From positions 1-14,743 of the forward strand of contig CAYPPS010000013.1 of assembly GCA_964412685.1 (NCBI GenBank): 14,743 nt of DNA. The letters are read 5' to 3'. The position numbers and the translations under genes are program-made. Numbering within the stretch: the first letter of the stretch is position 1; the number at the start of each line of letters is the position of its first letter. The notes beneath the pieces are model-generated. The model did not search any database. It saw nothing but the letters and a program-made list of their open reading frames with translations, and had not been told where the DNA came from. Below are positions 1 to 6,029 of the stretch, in pieces. Origin of the DNA: CAYPPS01 sp964412685. Lineage in GTDB: Bacteria > Patescibacteriota > Microgenomatia > PFEM01 > CAYPPS01.

Positions 1-14
1 AAAAGGAAACTTGT

Positions 15-581
15 TTACCAGCCAAAACTCCAAGTTCCCCAACTTCTGACCACGGTCTCGTTAGCGTTAACGTGACTTTCTGCATCAGAGAAAGAAGTCG
101 CCGGACCAGTTCTGATTGTGTCTACGCCGCAACCAAAACCGCAACCCATTTGATGATTCCTGCCGGTATTAGAATCGGCGGAAGCTCCGGTTCTCACCCA
201 AGCCCCATTGTCATTCTCAACCTCAATCGGTCCCATCAAACGCCCAACCCTGACGGTGTTCACATTGCTATTAACCCAGCTTCCAGCCCAAGAGCCTGAA
301 TAAGCCGCCCCGGTAATGATGTTGTTATTCCCTCCTGAGAACATACCCCCACCCATCTGTGCATTACCACCGGTATTGCTATTGGAATCAGCCGTCGTCA
401 CGACATCTGCCCAATTGTCGTTTTCAATTTCAATTTCCGGACAGCAGTCATCCTTATGACCATGGTGATCATTACCACACGGACCGCAACCGTCTTGCCC
501 ACCACCACGTTTTGCCATAGCAGGAGCAGCAATTGCGACCAACATTAAACCAGCACTCAAAAAAGCAATTAATTTTTTCAT
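15..581 (-). CDS. Secreted Cys/His-rich protein with two ~65-residue Asn/Gly-rich repeats
   Basis: Function unknown. Residues 1-23 form a clear signal peptide (Lys-Lys, hydrophobic core, APAMA then KR), so the protein is exported. Next comes a short Cys/His segment (residues 31-47: C32, C35, H39, H40, H42, C46, C47) that could bind a metal or form disulfides. The rest is two copies of a repeat, about residues 49-110 and 118-178. Each starts IE(I/V)ENDN, passes through a DSN(S)NTG(G/R)N element with QMG and a Gly-rich turn, then T(G) plus a small-residue stretch and a VN(S/A)N end. Such N/G/S/T-rich repeats suggest a beta-solenoid or surface-fibre fold; that is inference. The start is well supported by a strong GGGAGGTG Shine-Dalgarno at 593-600, 11 bases before ATG. 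The gene stands alone behind a structured leader. It is 188 aa and looks complete, ending in TAA. Confidence 0.8.
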   Translation of the reverse strand: MKKLIAFLSAGLMLVAIAAPAMAKRGGGQDGCGPCGNDHHGHKDDCCPEIEIENDNWADVVTTADSNSNTGGNAQMGGGMFSGGNNNIITGAAYSGSWAGSWVNSNVNTVRVGRLMGPIEVENDNGAWVRTGASADSNTGRNHQMGCGFGCGVDTIRTGPATSFSDAESHVNANETVVRSWGTWSFGW

Positions 582-642
582 TTAGTTTTATTCACCTCCC
601 TTCTTTTAGAAAGCTTCTCGTAAAATCCATTTTCAAACCATG

Positions 643-671
643 AAAAAACCAGCCGTTGATTTGAGACTGGT
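643..671 (-). terminator. Second terminator-like hairpin in the leader of the 15-581 gene
   Basis: Read on the minus strand, a 7-bp stem (ACCAGTC with GGCTGGT, one G-U pair) closes a 10-base loop and is followed by a run of T. It lies about 60 bases before the ATG of the secreted repeat protein. It therefore cannot be that gene's own terminator and may be an attenuator or a backup terminator for upstream transcription. Its 5' arm region contains CAGTCTCA, which is exactly complementary to an 8-base stretch in the upstream structured RNA. Confidence 0.45.
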
Positions 672-730
672 GATCAGAAATAACAAATCGATAGAGAGAT
701 GTGTGTTTTGTTGGCATAAACATCAGTTTT

Positions 731-765
731 AAAAACAAAAAAGGCACCGATAAAATCAGGTGCCT
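731..765 (-). terminator. Intrinsic terminator
   Basis: On the minus strand a perfect 7-bp stem AGGCACC/GGTGCCT is capped by a loop that can add three more pairs (GAT/ATC). It runs straight into a T-rich tract (six T, G, five T). It would end transcription from the promoter at 832-858 and any read-through from the DUF2292 gene, before the gene at 15-581. Confidence 0.75.
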
Positions 766-825
766 CCGTTTGCGGTCAGCAGTCTCATAGTAATTTGACT
801 ATAAGACACTAAGCAATAGCTCAAC
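731..825 (-). ncRNA. Candidate ~95-nt structured small RNA or 5' leader
   Basis: A transcript starting about 7 bases after the consensus promoter at 832-858 would run to an intrinsic terminator at 731-765. Within it I see three hairpins on the minus strand. The first is a 10-bp stem (782-791 with 798-807, one G-U pair, 6-base loop). The second is a small CCG-CAAA-CGG hairpin (766-775). The third is the terminator stem. No open reading frame of note lies inside. I do not recognise it as a known RNA family. It could be a stand-alone small RNA, or a terminating leader that controls the secreted repeat protein gene downstream. Confidence 0.45.
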
Positions 826-831
826 ATCTAC

Positions 832-858
832 ATTATAGTATTTTTTACCCGGTGTCAA
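832..858 (-). promoter_or_regulatory. Consensus sigma70-type promoter
   Basis: On the minus strand TTGACA (853-858) and TATAAT (832-837) are both perfect consensus hexamers. They are separated by 15 bases, shorter than the usual 17. Predicted start of transcription is near 825. It drives the structured RNA/leader and possibly the secreted repeat protein gene. Confidence 0.65.
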
Positions 859-892
859 GCTCGATAAAAGGCCTGTTTATTGGGATTTACAA

Positions 893-1060
893 TTATTTTA
901 TGGAGTGGTTGGTTTTCTTGATTTTCCGAGAAGTGATTTGAGTAATTTTATTGTTTTGAACAAAAATCTCCACACTTCCCCAACCTCCCAACTCACGGAA
1001 AATTTGATCCAGATCGTTGATTAATTTCTGACCGATTTTTAAAGCCTTTTTAGTCTTCAT
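893..1060 (-). CDS. DUF2292 / YezD-like small protein
   Basis: A 55-residue protein from the ATG at 1060. Its C-terminal half (GWGSVEIFVQNNKITQI followed by basic residues) matches the short YezD/DUF2292 pattern, in which a helix leads to a G-S-V-x-I-x-(V/I)-Q-(D/N)-x-K-(I/V)-x-x-I strand pair. The role of this family is not known. A GTG further upstream (1078) would add six residues (up to MGFLRF), but it lies inside a terminator-like hairpin, so I prefer ATG at 1060. That ATG has AAGGTGGG about 14 bases upstream as a possible, rather distant, ribosome site. The gene sits between the end of the ftsEX/vanZ operon and the structured leader, and appears to have its own promoter. Confidence 0.6.
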   Translation of the reverse strand: MKTKKALKIGQKLINDLDQIFRELGGWGSVEIFVQNNKITQITSRKIKKTNHSIK

Positions 1061-1067
1061 AAAACGC

Positions 1068-1091
1068 AAAAAACCCACCTTCTAAATGGGC
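1068..1091 (-). terminator. Intrinsic terminator after the prfB-ftsEX-vanZ operon
   Basis: On the minus strand CCCATT pairs with GGTGGG (two G-U pairs, 5-base loop) and is followed by six T. It lies about 55 bases after the VanZ stop and would end that operon. Oddly, it is also just downstream of the promoter at 1100-1128, so it would fold at the very 5' end of the DUF2292 transcript and could mask its ribosome site. Confidence 0.55.
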
Positions 1092-1099
1092 ATTAACTA

Positions 1100-1128
1100 A
1101 CAATAACTTTTTCAAAGAGGACTGTCAA
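1100..1128 (-). promoter_or_regulatory. Promoter for the DUF2292 gene
   Basis: TTGACA (1123-1128) and TATTGT (1100-1105) on the minus strand are spaced by 17 bases. The predicted start is near 1093, where an ATG begins a three-codon frame (Met-Pro-Ile-stop) ahead of the hairpin at 1068-1091. Confidence 0.5.
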
Positions 1129-1146
1129 GAAGTAACCCTGTTATTA

Positions 1147-1527
1147 CTATCGTCGGGTAACCAGGCCAACCAAACGTTTCTCTTGCAAAAGAAGTAGTCC
1201 TAAAAACGCACCAGCTCCATCAACAAGTAAGTCTTGAATTTGAAAAGTTCTAATCGGAACAAAATGTTGATGAAGTTCGTCCAAAAAAGCATAAATTAAA
1301 ACCACCAATAGGGGTAAAAGAAAGTTTTTTCTCTTTCCGGAAAAAGCCCGAAAAAACAATAAATAGCCGAGAGCATAAAAGAAAAAATGAGCTCCGCTTC
1401 TAATCAATTCATCCCTTCCAGGATCGGGAACAGCTCTCAAATTGGAAATAGAAGAAAGGTAAAATAAGACCGTCATCCACAAAAACGGCGGCAGCCAAAG
1501 CTTGAGATAGGTAGAAAAGCGCTTCAC
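1147..1527 (-). CDS. VanZ-like membrane protein
   Basis: A 126-residue membrane protein of the VanZ-like family. Members are small multi-helix membrane proteins. The founding VanZ gives low-level teicoplanin resistance, but the role of most members is unknown. Visible family features are an N-terminal TM ending in FYLSS, the RSGAHFFFYALGYLLFFRAF helix, the diagnostic FLDELHQHFVPIRTFQIQD stretch with acidic and His residues, and a final helix with GAxLG. I chose GTG at 1527, which forms a GTGA overlap with the stop of the preceding gene. An ATG at 1602 would add 25 residues lying wholly over the upstream gene and not resembling the family. Last gene of the minus-strand operon, translationally coupled to the LTD gene. 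Confidence 0.8.
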   Translation of the reverse strand: MKRFSTYLKLWLPPFLWMTVLFYLSSISNLRAVPDPGRDELIRSGAHFFFYALGYLLFFRAFSGKRKNFLLPLLVVLIYAFLDELHQHFVPIRTFQIQDLLVDGAGAFLGLLLLQEKRLVGLVTRR

Positions 1528-2649
1528 TTCAATCGATTGTAAACCAAAAAGGCACTGGAGAAAAGAAAAACAGCCCCTACTCCCAAAATCAACCAAGGCC
1601 AAAAGGGTTTTTGCCCTCCTCCATCCACCTCGCTAGCCGAAGACGAAGGAGTCGCTTGACCATTCCCTAAAGGGTAGAAGGCACTTTCAGAAGCTTCTTC
1701 CCCCAAAACTTTTCCCGCTTCGGTTGAAGTAAAACGAGCAGAAGTTGTTGCTAAGACAATCGTTGATGTAGATGTAAGTGTTGGAGTGGAAGTGGACTCC
1801 AAACTCACCTTCGTTTCCTCTAAAACCAAACTTATTTCCGTTTTCATCCCTGAATAAAACTCCTGCTCGATACTTTCACTCTCAAAACCTGACTTTTCTA
1901 AAGTAATTTTATGCTGGCCAAAATCACAGGGCACTTTGTTTTCCTGATCACAAAAACAGCCCGGGCCGAAAATCAATTCCTCGGGAGTGTAATGATGAAT
2001 ATAAGTCCCATCAATATAAATTTTTACATTGGTCAAGGTATTCCCAGACGAATCAGTCGGCGAGTTAATCAAGCAGTTTGCTTCTTCTATCGTTTCAACC
2101 GTTGGCGTAGGAGAATTTGTTGATGTGGGACTAGACGTCGGATTTTGGGCCACCGTTGGTTGAAAATTCGCTTCGCCTTTGGTTGGGTTTTCCGAAACAA
2201 ACCAGTCGCCAGCCCCATCTGGGACACGGCCAAAAGATTTGTCTTCACCCGGATCACTCTCGTAAGTAAATTCGTCAACGAAATTTGCTTGTTCATCTAA
2301 AAGACGGACCGTATCACCACCACTGTTGTTCAAGGAAAAAGTCGAGTGGTTGTTCCTCTCAATCACCAGCCATCCTTTGGATTCAATTACTGTTCCCGAT
2401 TGACTATAACTCAAGACCAATCATTAATTGATGATCAGCGGCGTCTTCCAAGATAAAACCAGCTAAATCCAAAGAAGAGTCACCCAGATTAAAAATTTCC
2501 ACCCACTCACCGGTTTTTTCTTCCCCAGAAGGATTAGGTAATAATTCGTTGATTACCACTTGTGCTTTAACTTGACTCCCGGAAAAGAAAAAGACCGCCA
2601 AAGCGGTCAAAAAACCAACAACAAACTTCTTTTTATTCAAGGCAGGCAT
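1524..2649 (-). pseudogene. Lamin-tail-domain (LTD) surface protein, interrupted by a frameshift
   Basis: One gene split in two frames. The 5' part (2404-2649) has a signal peptide ending in KAQ and the start of an LTD domain (VVINELLPNPSG, GEWVEIFNLG, LDLAGFILEDAADHQ). It then meets TAG at 2404. The other frame carries on with the rest of the same domain (SGTVIESKGWLVIERNN, GDTVRLLDEQANFVDEFTY, DWFVSENPTKGEANF). A Pro/Thr/Ser linker, a PEGA-like beta domain with an NVKIYIDGTY strand and four Cys, a second Ser/Thr linker with VLGEE, and a C-terminal TM with a basic tail follow. Joining them needs a +1 shift around 2404-2420. LTD proteins are extracellular domains of mostly unknown binding role; this one would be anchored in the membrane facing outward. 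A good AAGGA site precedes ATG 2649. A one-base assembly error, a true mutation and recoding are all possible. Confidence 0.75.
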
Positions 2650-2677
2650 GGCCAGAATTCCTTTTTAGTTCATCTTC

Positions 2678-3880
2678 TTAATAGTTAACATGTAAATAAT
2701 AAGTGTCGATGTTAGAATCAGCGTGGTCAACTCGAACATAGCGCAAGGTTCCACCACCACAACCGATTGCTCCTCGATAAAGTTTACCCTTTTTAACCGC
2801 TTTGACAATCAAGTCAGAAGAAGAAATATCAATTCCGGTGTGAAAGGAATACCAAACTACTCCAGAACGAATGGCGCTAGTATTGCTTCCAAAACCCTGA
2901 TTAAACTTAATCGGTTCATTCAAAGGCCAGTTCCAATCTCCAGTTCCTTGGAAAGGATCACCACCAGAATCATCATCCAAACCAACATTTCTTAAAAACT
3001 GAAACGGATTTTTCACACTATTCCCTTCGCGGATTTCAAAGTGCAAATGAGTTCCAGAAGAACAAGCCGAGGCTCCGGGAATAATACCAGCGATTCTCTC
3101 TCCTTCTCCCACTTCCCCGACCTCAGTTTCTTCTCCTCTTCCAGCAATAATACCTTGAATCGCTTCAATTTCCGCTCGAGAAGTGGCCAACAAGTTTTGA
3201 TAATGAACTTCGCTGTTTTTGGTTTCTCTAAATAGGCGCTCTTTGTCCGCTTTTTGAGTTGCCAACAAAGCCTTCTGGCTTTCCAATTTTCTCTTTGCCT
3301 CTTCCAATTCCGTTTGTTTTTCTTCTTTCAACGTCTTTCGGTCTTCAAAATCAGTTCTGACCGACTCCAATTCAATCATCAATTCTCGATCATGAAGTTG
3401 AGCCGAACGAAGATATCGCAATCGAGAAAAAAGCTCACCTAAGTCTTGAGACGAAAAAAGAACCAAAAACGCATCTGGATTACCGGTTTTATAAGTCTGG
3501 ACTATCCTCTTCACTAAAATCGCCGAGATTTTGTCCAAAGAAAGATCAAGCTTAATGATTTTACCCGACAGACTTTCAACCTCTTTAACTAAAGTTTCAA
3601 TTTCTTTGCCAGTAGAATAAATTTTAGTCGTTGTTAAGCCAATGGCGGCATCGAATTTAGCCACTTCTGATTGCAAGCTCCTTTTTTTAGCATTGGCTTC
3701 TTTATAGAGTTGGTCTAAAAGCTTTTCACACTGTTGAGCCTCTCCCAATCCGAGCTCACCTTTACCCAATTTCTCTTCGCAATCTCTTAATTCAATTGCC
3801 TCGGCAAAATTAGAACCAAGAAACAAAGGAAACGAAAGACAAAAAAGCAAGAGAAGAAAAATTTTACCAACTTTTTTCAT
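2678..3880 (-). CDS. EnvC/PcsB-like coiled-coil protein with circularly permuted M23 (LytM) domain
   Basis: A 400-residue exported protein from ATG 3880 (signal peptide MKKVGKIFLLLLF to AEA). A TTG at 3901 would add seven residues before the signal. Residues ~35-245 form a long coiled coil with a break near 125-160, as in FtsEX-controlled hydrolases and activators of the EnvC/PcsB/RipC kind. The M23 domain follows in an unusual order: the GTHLHFEIR motif (H278, H280) with its NPFQFL tail comes first. After a Gly/Asp linker comes the normally N-terminal part (WNWPLNEPIKFNQGFG, FHTGIDIS with H347 and D351, then YYLHVNY with H397), where the protein ends. All metal-ligand and catalytic positions known from LytM (HxxxD, H, HxH) are present, so it may be an active endopeptidase. 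It starts 25 bases after ftsX, which fits an FtsX partner acting outside the membrane at division. Confidence 0.85.
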   Translation of the reverse strand: MKKVGKIFLLLLFCLSFPLFLGSNFAEAIELRDCEEKLGKGELGLGEAQQCEKLLDQLYKEANAKKRSLQSEVAKFDAAIGLTTTKIYSTGKEIETLVKEVESLSGKIIKLDLSLDKISAILVKRIVQTYKTGNPDAFLVLFSSQDLGELFSRLRYLRSAQLHDRELMIELESVRTDFEDRKTLKEEKQTELEEAKRKLESQKALLATQKADKERLFRETKNSEVHYQNLLATSRAEIEAIQGIIAGRGEETEVGEVGEGERIAGIIPGASACSSGTHLHFEIREGNSVKNPFQFLRNVGLDDDSGGDPFQGTGDWNWPLNEPIKFNQGFGSNTSAIRSGVVWYSFHTGIDISSSDLIVKAVKKGKLYRGAIGCGGGTLRYVRVDHADSNIDTYYLHVNY

Positions 3881-3905
3881 TTTGCAGTTTCTAAAAATCA
3901 AGGGC

Positions 3906-4781
3906 TTAAGGCTGGCTTAAATAGCGCTTGGTGGCGACAAAGCTGGCCAAAAAACCAACTATTAGCCCAATGAGAAGTTCTGCTCCCAAGAGGGAGAGCA
4001 TAAACCAAACGGAAACAGGCAAGATTGGGATTTCTTTCAGAAATTCAACCAAGAAAGGAGAAGAGTAAAGCAAAATTAAATAAGAAACGCTCCAGCCCAG
4101 AAAAGCTCCCAGTCCTCCGTAAAACATTCCCTCCAGCAAGAAAGGCATACGGACATACCAACCACTAGCCCCAAGCAAGCGTTGGGTTTCGATCTCCTTT
4201 TTATGATTAACGGCTTTGATTCCAATAATAATCAAAACCACCAAAACAGAAACCAGGCTAAAAACGGCAATTAAACCTAAGCCGACTTTTCTCAAAGTGA
4301 TCGTCCATTGTTGCAGAGAATCAGCTACATCCTCCTGAAAAACAACGTCTTCAACCGAAGAAGATCCCTGTAAAATAACCACCACTTCATCCAAATAATC
4401 AATTTCTTTAGTAGAAACTTCTAGAGAGGCAGGTAGGATATCAGCGGTTACTAGTTCTAGAAGCAATGGTTCTTGAGCAAAAAGGCTCTTGTAAATTTTC
4501 AAAGCCTCTTTTTTATCGATGTATTTCACTTCCTGAACCTTGCCGGTTTCCTCAAGTTGAGTTCGCAAGCCTTCTACTTGCTCAAGAGAAGTCTCGTCCT
4601 TTAAAAAAGCGCTAATTTGTGGTCGGGTTTCGAAATAACGCAGAATTATCTGCGAACCACTGGCTAACAAAACAAAAGTGCTGATCACCCAAAAAGTCAA
4701 AAACATCACCAAAACGGCTGCTAAGGCCTGATAAGGAGAACGCCGAATATAAATCCAAGCAGTGAGAAGATGATTTTTCAT
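3906..4781 (-). CDS. ftsX: Cell division protein FtsX
   Basis: Membrane subunit of the FtsEX ABC-type complex, which passes ATP-driven conformational change to peptidoglycan hydrolases at the division site. At 291 residues it has the normal size. The topology is typical: cytoplasmic N-terminus, TM1 (~18-42), a large extracytoplasmic domain (~43-163) containing LPASLEVS, TM2 (~166-190), TM3 (~214-240) and TM4 (~257-283). The loop after TM2 (HKKEIETQRLLGASGWYVRMPFLLEG) is the FtsX/MacB-type coupling region. Its ATG overlaps the ftsE stop as ATGA, so the two are translationally coupled. The coiled-coil M23 gene downstream is the likely partner. Confidence 0.95.
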   Translation of the reverse strand: MKNHLLTAWIYIRRSPYQALAAVLVMFLTFWVISTFVLLASGSQIILRYFETRPQISAFLKDETSLEQVEGLRTQLEETGKVQEVKYIDKKEALKIYKSLFAQEPLLLELVTADILPASLEVSTKEIDYLDEVVVILQGSSSVEDVVFQEDVADSLQQWTITLRKVGLGLIAVFSLVSVLVVLIIIGIKAVNHKKEIETQRLLGASGWYVRMPFLLEGMFYGGLGAFLGWSVSYLILLYSSPFLVEFLKEIPILPVSVWFMLSLLGAELLIGLIVGFLASFVATKRYLSQP

Positions 4782-5458
4782 TTTAATCGATACTTTCCGT
4801 TTTTCTCGTCACTAACTAATTTACCATTTTTGAGACATAAAACTCTCTCTTTAAATTCATTGACAACATCAAAATTATGAGTGGCAATAATTATCGTCTT
4901 CCCCAATTGATTCACTTTCTTGAGCAGTCCGACTAGATCTCTGGCCGCTTCGATGTCCAAATTACCGGTTGGCTCATCGGCTAAAATTATTTCTGGATTG
5001 GCAACCACTGAACGAGCCAAAGCGACTCGCTGAATCTCTCCTCCAGACAGTTGAGCTGGAAAAGCCTGCAAACGATCTCTCAATCCGACTAATTCCAAAG
5101 CCTCTTCGGCTTCTTTTTCAATCAATTCAGGATCGGTTTTGGCAATCCTCAAAGGAAGAGAAACATTTTCTAAAACATTTTGATTGGGGAGAAGCCGGAA
5201 GTCTTGAAAAACAACGCCAATTTTACGCCGATACAAATGAACTTTGTTGGATTTAATCTCATTCAAATCGACTTCATCAACTACGATCCGGCCACCTGAA
5301 GGGGAATAACACTTAAGTAGAAGTTTAAAAAGAGTGGATTTGCCCGCTCCGGTTTGTCCAACCAGAAAAACAAGTTCTCCTTTTTCCATCTCAAAACTAA
5401 CCTGATCCAAGGCCACTAGTTGCCCAAAAGTCTTATCAACTTGCTCAAAAGATATCAT
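4778..5458 (-). CDS. ftsE: Cell division ATP-binding protein FtsE
   Basis: ATPase subunit of FtsEX, cytoplasmic. All ABC motifs are visible in its 226 residues: Walker A GQTGAGKST (34-42), Q-loop VVFQDFRLLP (Q85), signature LSGGEIQR (137-144), Walker B IILADEP (157-163), D-loop GNLD and H-loop ATHN (H194). The FQDFRLLPNQNVLENV segment and DEPTGNLD are characteristic of FtsE and the related LolD/MacB-type ATPases. Overlap with ftsX fixes the identity. Placed 17 bases after the one-TM anchored protein gene. No clear ribosome site is seen. Confidence 0.95.
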   Translation of the reverse strand: MISFEQVDKTFGQLVALDQVSFEMEKGELVFLVGQTGAGKSTLFKLLLKCYSPSGGRIVVDEVDLNEIKSNKVHLYRRKIGVVFQDFRLLPNQNVLENVSLPLRIAKTDPELIEKEAEEALELVGLRDRLQAFPAQLSGGEIQRVALARSVVANPEIILADEPTGNLDIEAARDLVGLLKKVNQLGKTIIIATHNFDVVNEFKERVLCLKNGKLVSDEKNGKYRLK

Positions 5459-5475
5459 TAAAAGGCAGTTCTACT

Positions 5476-5967
5476 TTAAAGCCCTTCGGGGCAAGAATCT
5501 AAAAGTTTAACTCGACCAACATCCATTAACCAACCCGCTTTCTGGGCGGCGTGAGTTTCACCCCAAATCTCAATACACTCACCCACAAATAAATTTAAAT
5601 CTAAAACCGAGCTAGTTAAGTAAGCAGTCTGGTCTTCGCCTCCAGGACGAATCAATCGATGGCTTCCTTCAGGAATATCTTTGTTGACATTTTCTTCTAG
5701 CCGACCCTGAGCTTGATCCTTGTAAACACTGGGGTTATTAACCCCCGCTTCTTTAGGAACACCGCCTTTAGTTTCTTGGCTGTTAATCTTTGTTCCCGTA
5801 ACCGAGTCAGTCAACTGGGTTTGGCCAGAAAGAAAGAAACCAGTCACTCCGCCTCCCAAAATCAAAGCAACAATCATTAGTGCCGGGGCTAAAACAGACT
5901 TCAAAAAACTACCCTCAGACTCAGAAAAATCTTTAACCGGTGATGAATCAATTGTCTGTTCCTCCAT
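5476..5967 (-). CDS. One-TM anchored protein with a small C-terminal beta domain
   Basis: Function unknown. A 163-residue protein with a charged cytoplasmic N-terminus, one TM (about 22-48, Gly-rich at its end), a polar linker, then a compact domain at 115-158 (AYLTSSVLDLNLFVGECIEI, WGET, GWLMDVGRVKLLD). The pattern of short strands around FVG-x-x-(V/I)-x-(I/V)-WGET resembles an OB-fold-like domain. This is a visual impression, not a family assignment. Two Cys (131, 159) could form a disulfide outside. It sits between prfB and ftsE and has its own promoter upstream, so it is likely expressed with ftsEX and may belong to the same envelope process. Confidence 0.7.
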   Translation of the reverse strand: MEEQTIDSSPVKDFSESEGSFLKSVLAPALMIVALILGGGVTGFFLSGQTQLTDSVTGTKINSQETKGGVPKEAGVNNPSVYKDQAQGRLEENVNKDIPEGSHRLIRPGGEDQTAYLTSSVLDLNLFVGECIEIWGETHAAQKAGWLMDVGRVKLLDSCPEGL

Positions 5968-5986
5968 GTCTTTAAAAGCTTTTTTG

Positions 5987-6016
5987 ATGATAGCACAATT
6001 TGGTTTTCTTGCTCAA
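5987..6016 (-). promoter_or_regulatory. Internal extended -10 promoter upstream of the anchored protein and ftsEX
   Basis: On the minus strand TTGAGC (6011-6016) lies 18 bases before TATCAT (5987-5992), which is preceded by TGTGC, a Gram-positive style extended -10. It lies in the 62-base gap after prfB, the longest gap in the operon. The same 12-base element with one change (TTGTGCTAGCAT) precedes the cobalamin adenosyltransferase gene. Confidence 0.55.
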
Positions 6017-6029
6017 GCCTCTTCATTTT

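Noticed and set aside
731..825. Known riboswitch, for example a c-di-GMP type, because of the CGCAAA bases
   Set aside because: Only a few bases match; the conserved stems and receptor of that class are not present.
1528..1602. Longer VanZ-like start at 1602
   Set aside because: The extra residues fully overlap the LTD gene and do not resemble the family; GTG at 1527 gives the typical GTGA overlap.
2404..2420. Programmed +1 frameshift in the LTD gene
   Set aside because: No classic slippery site such as CTTTGA and no stimulatory element is visible; mutation or assembly error is simpler.
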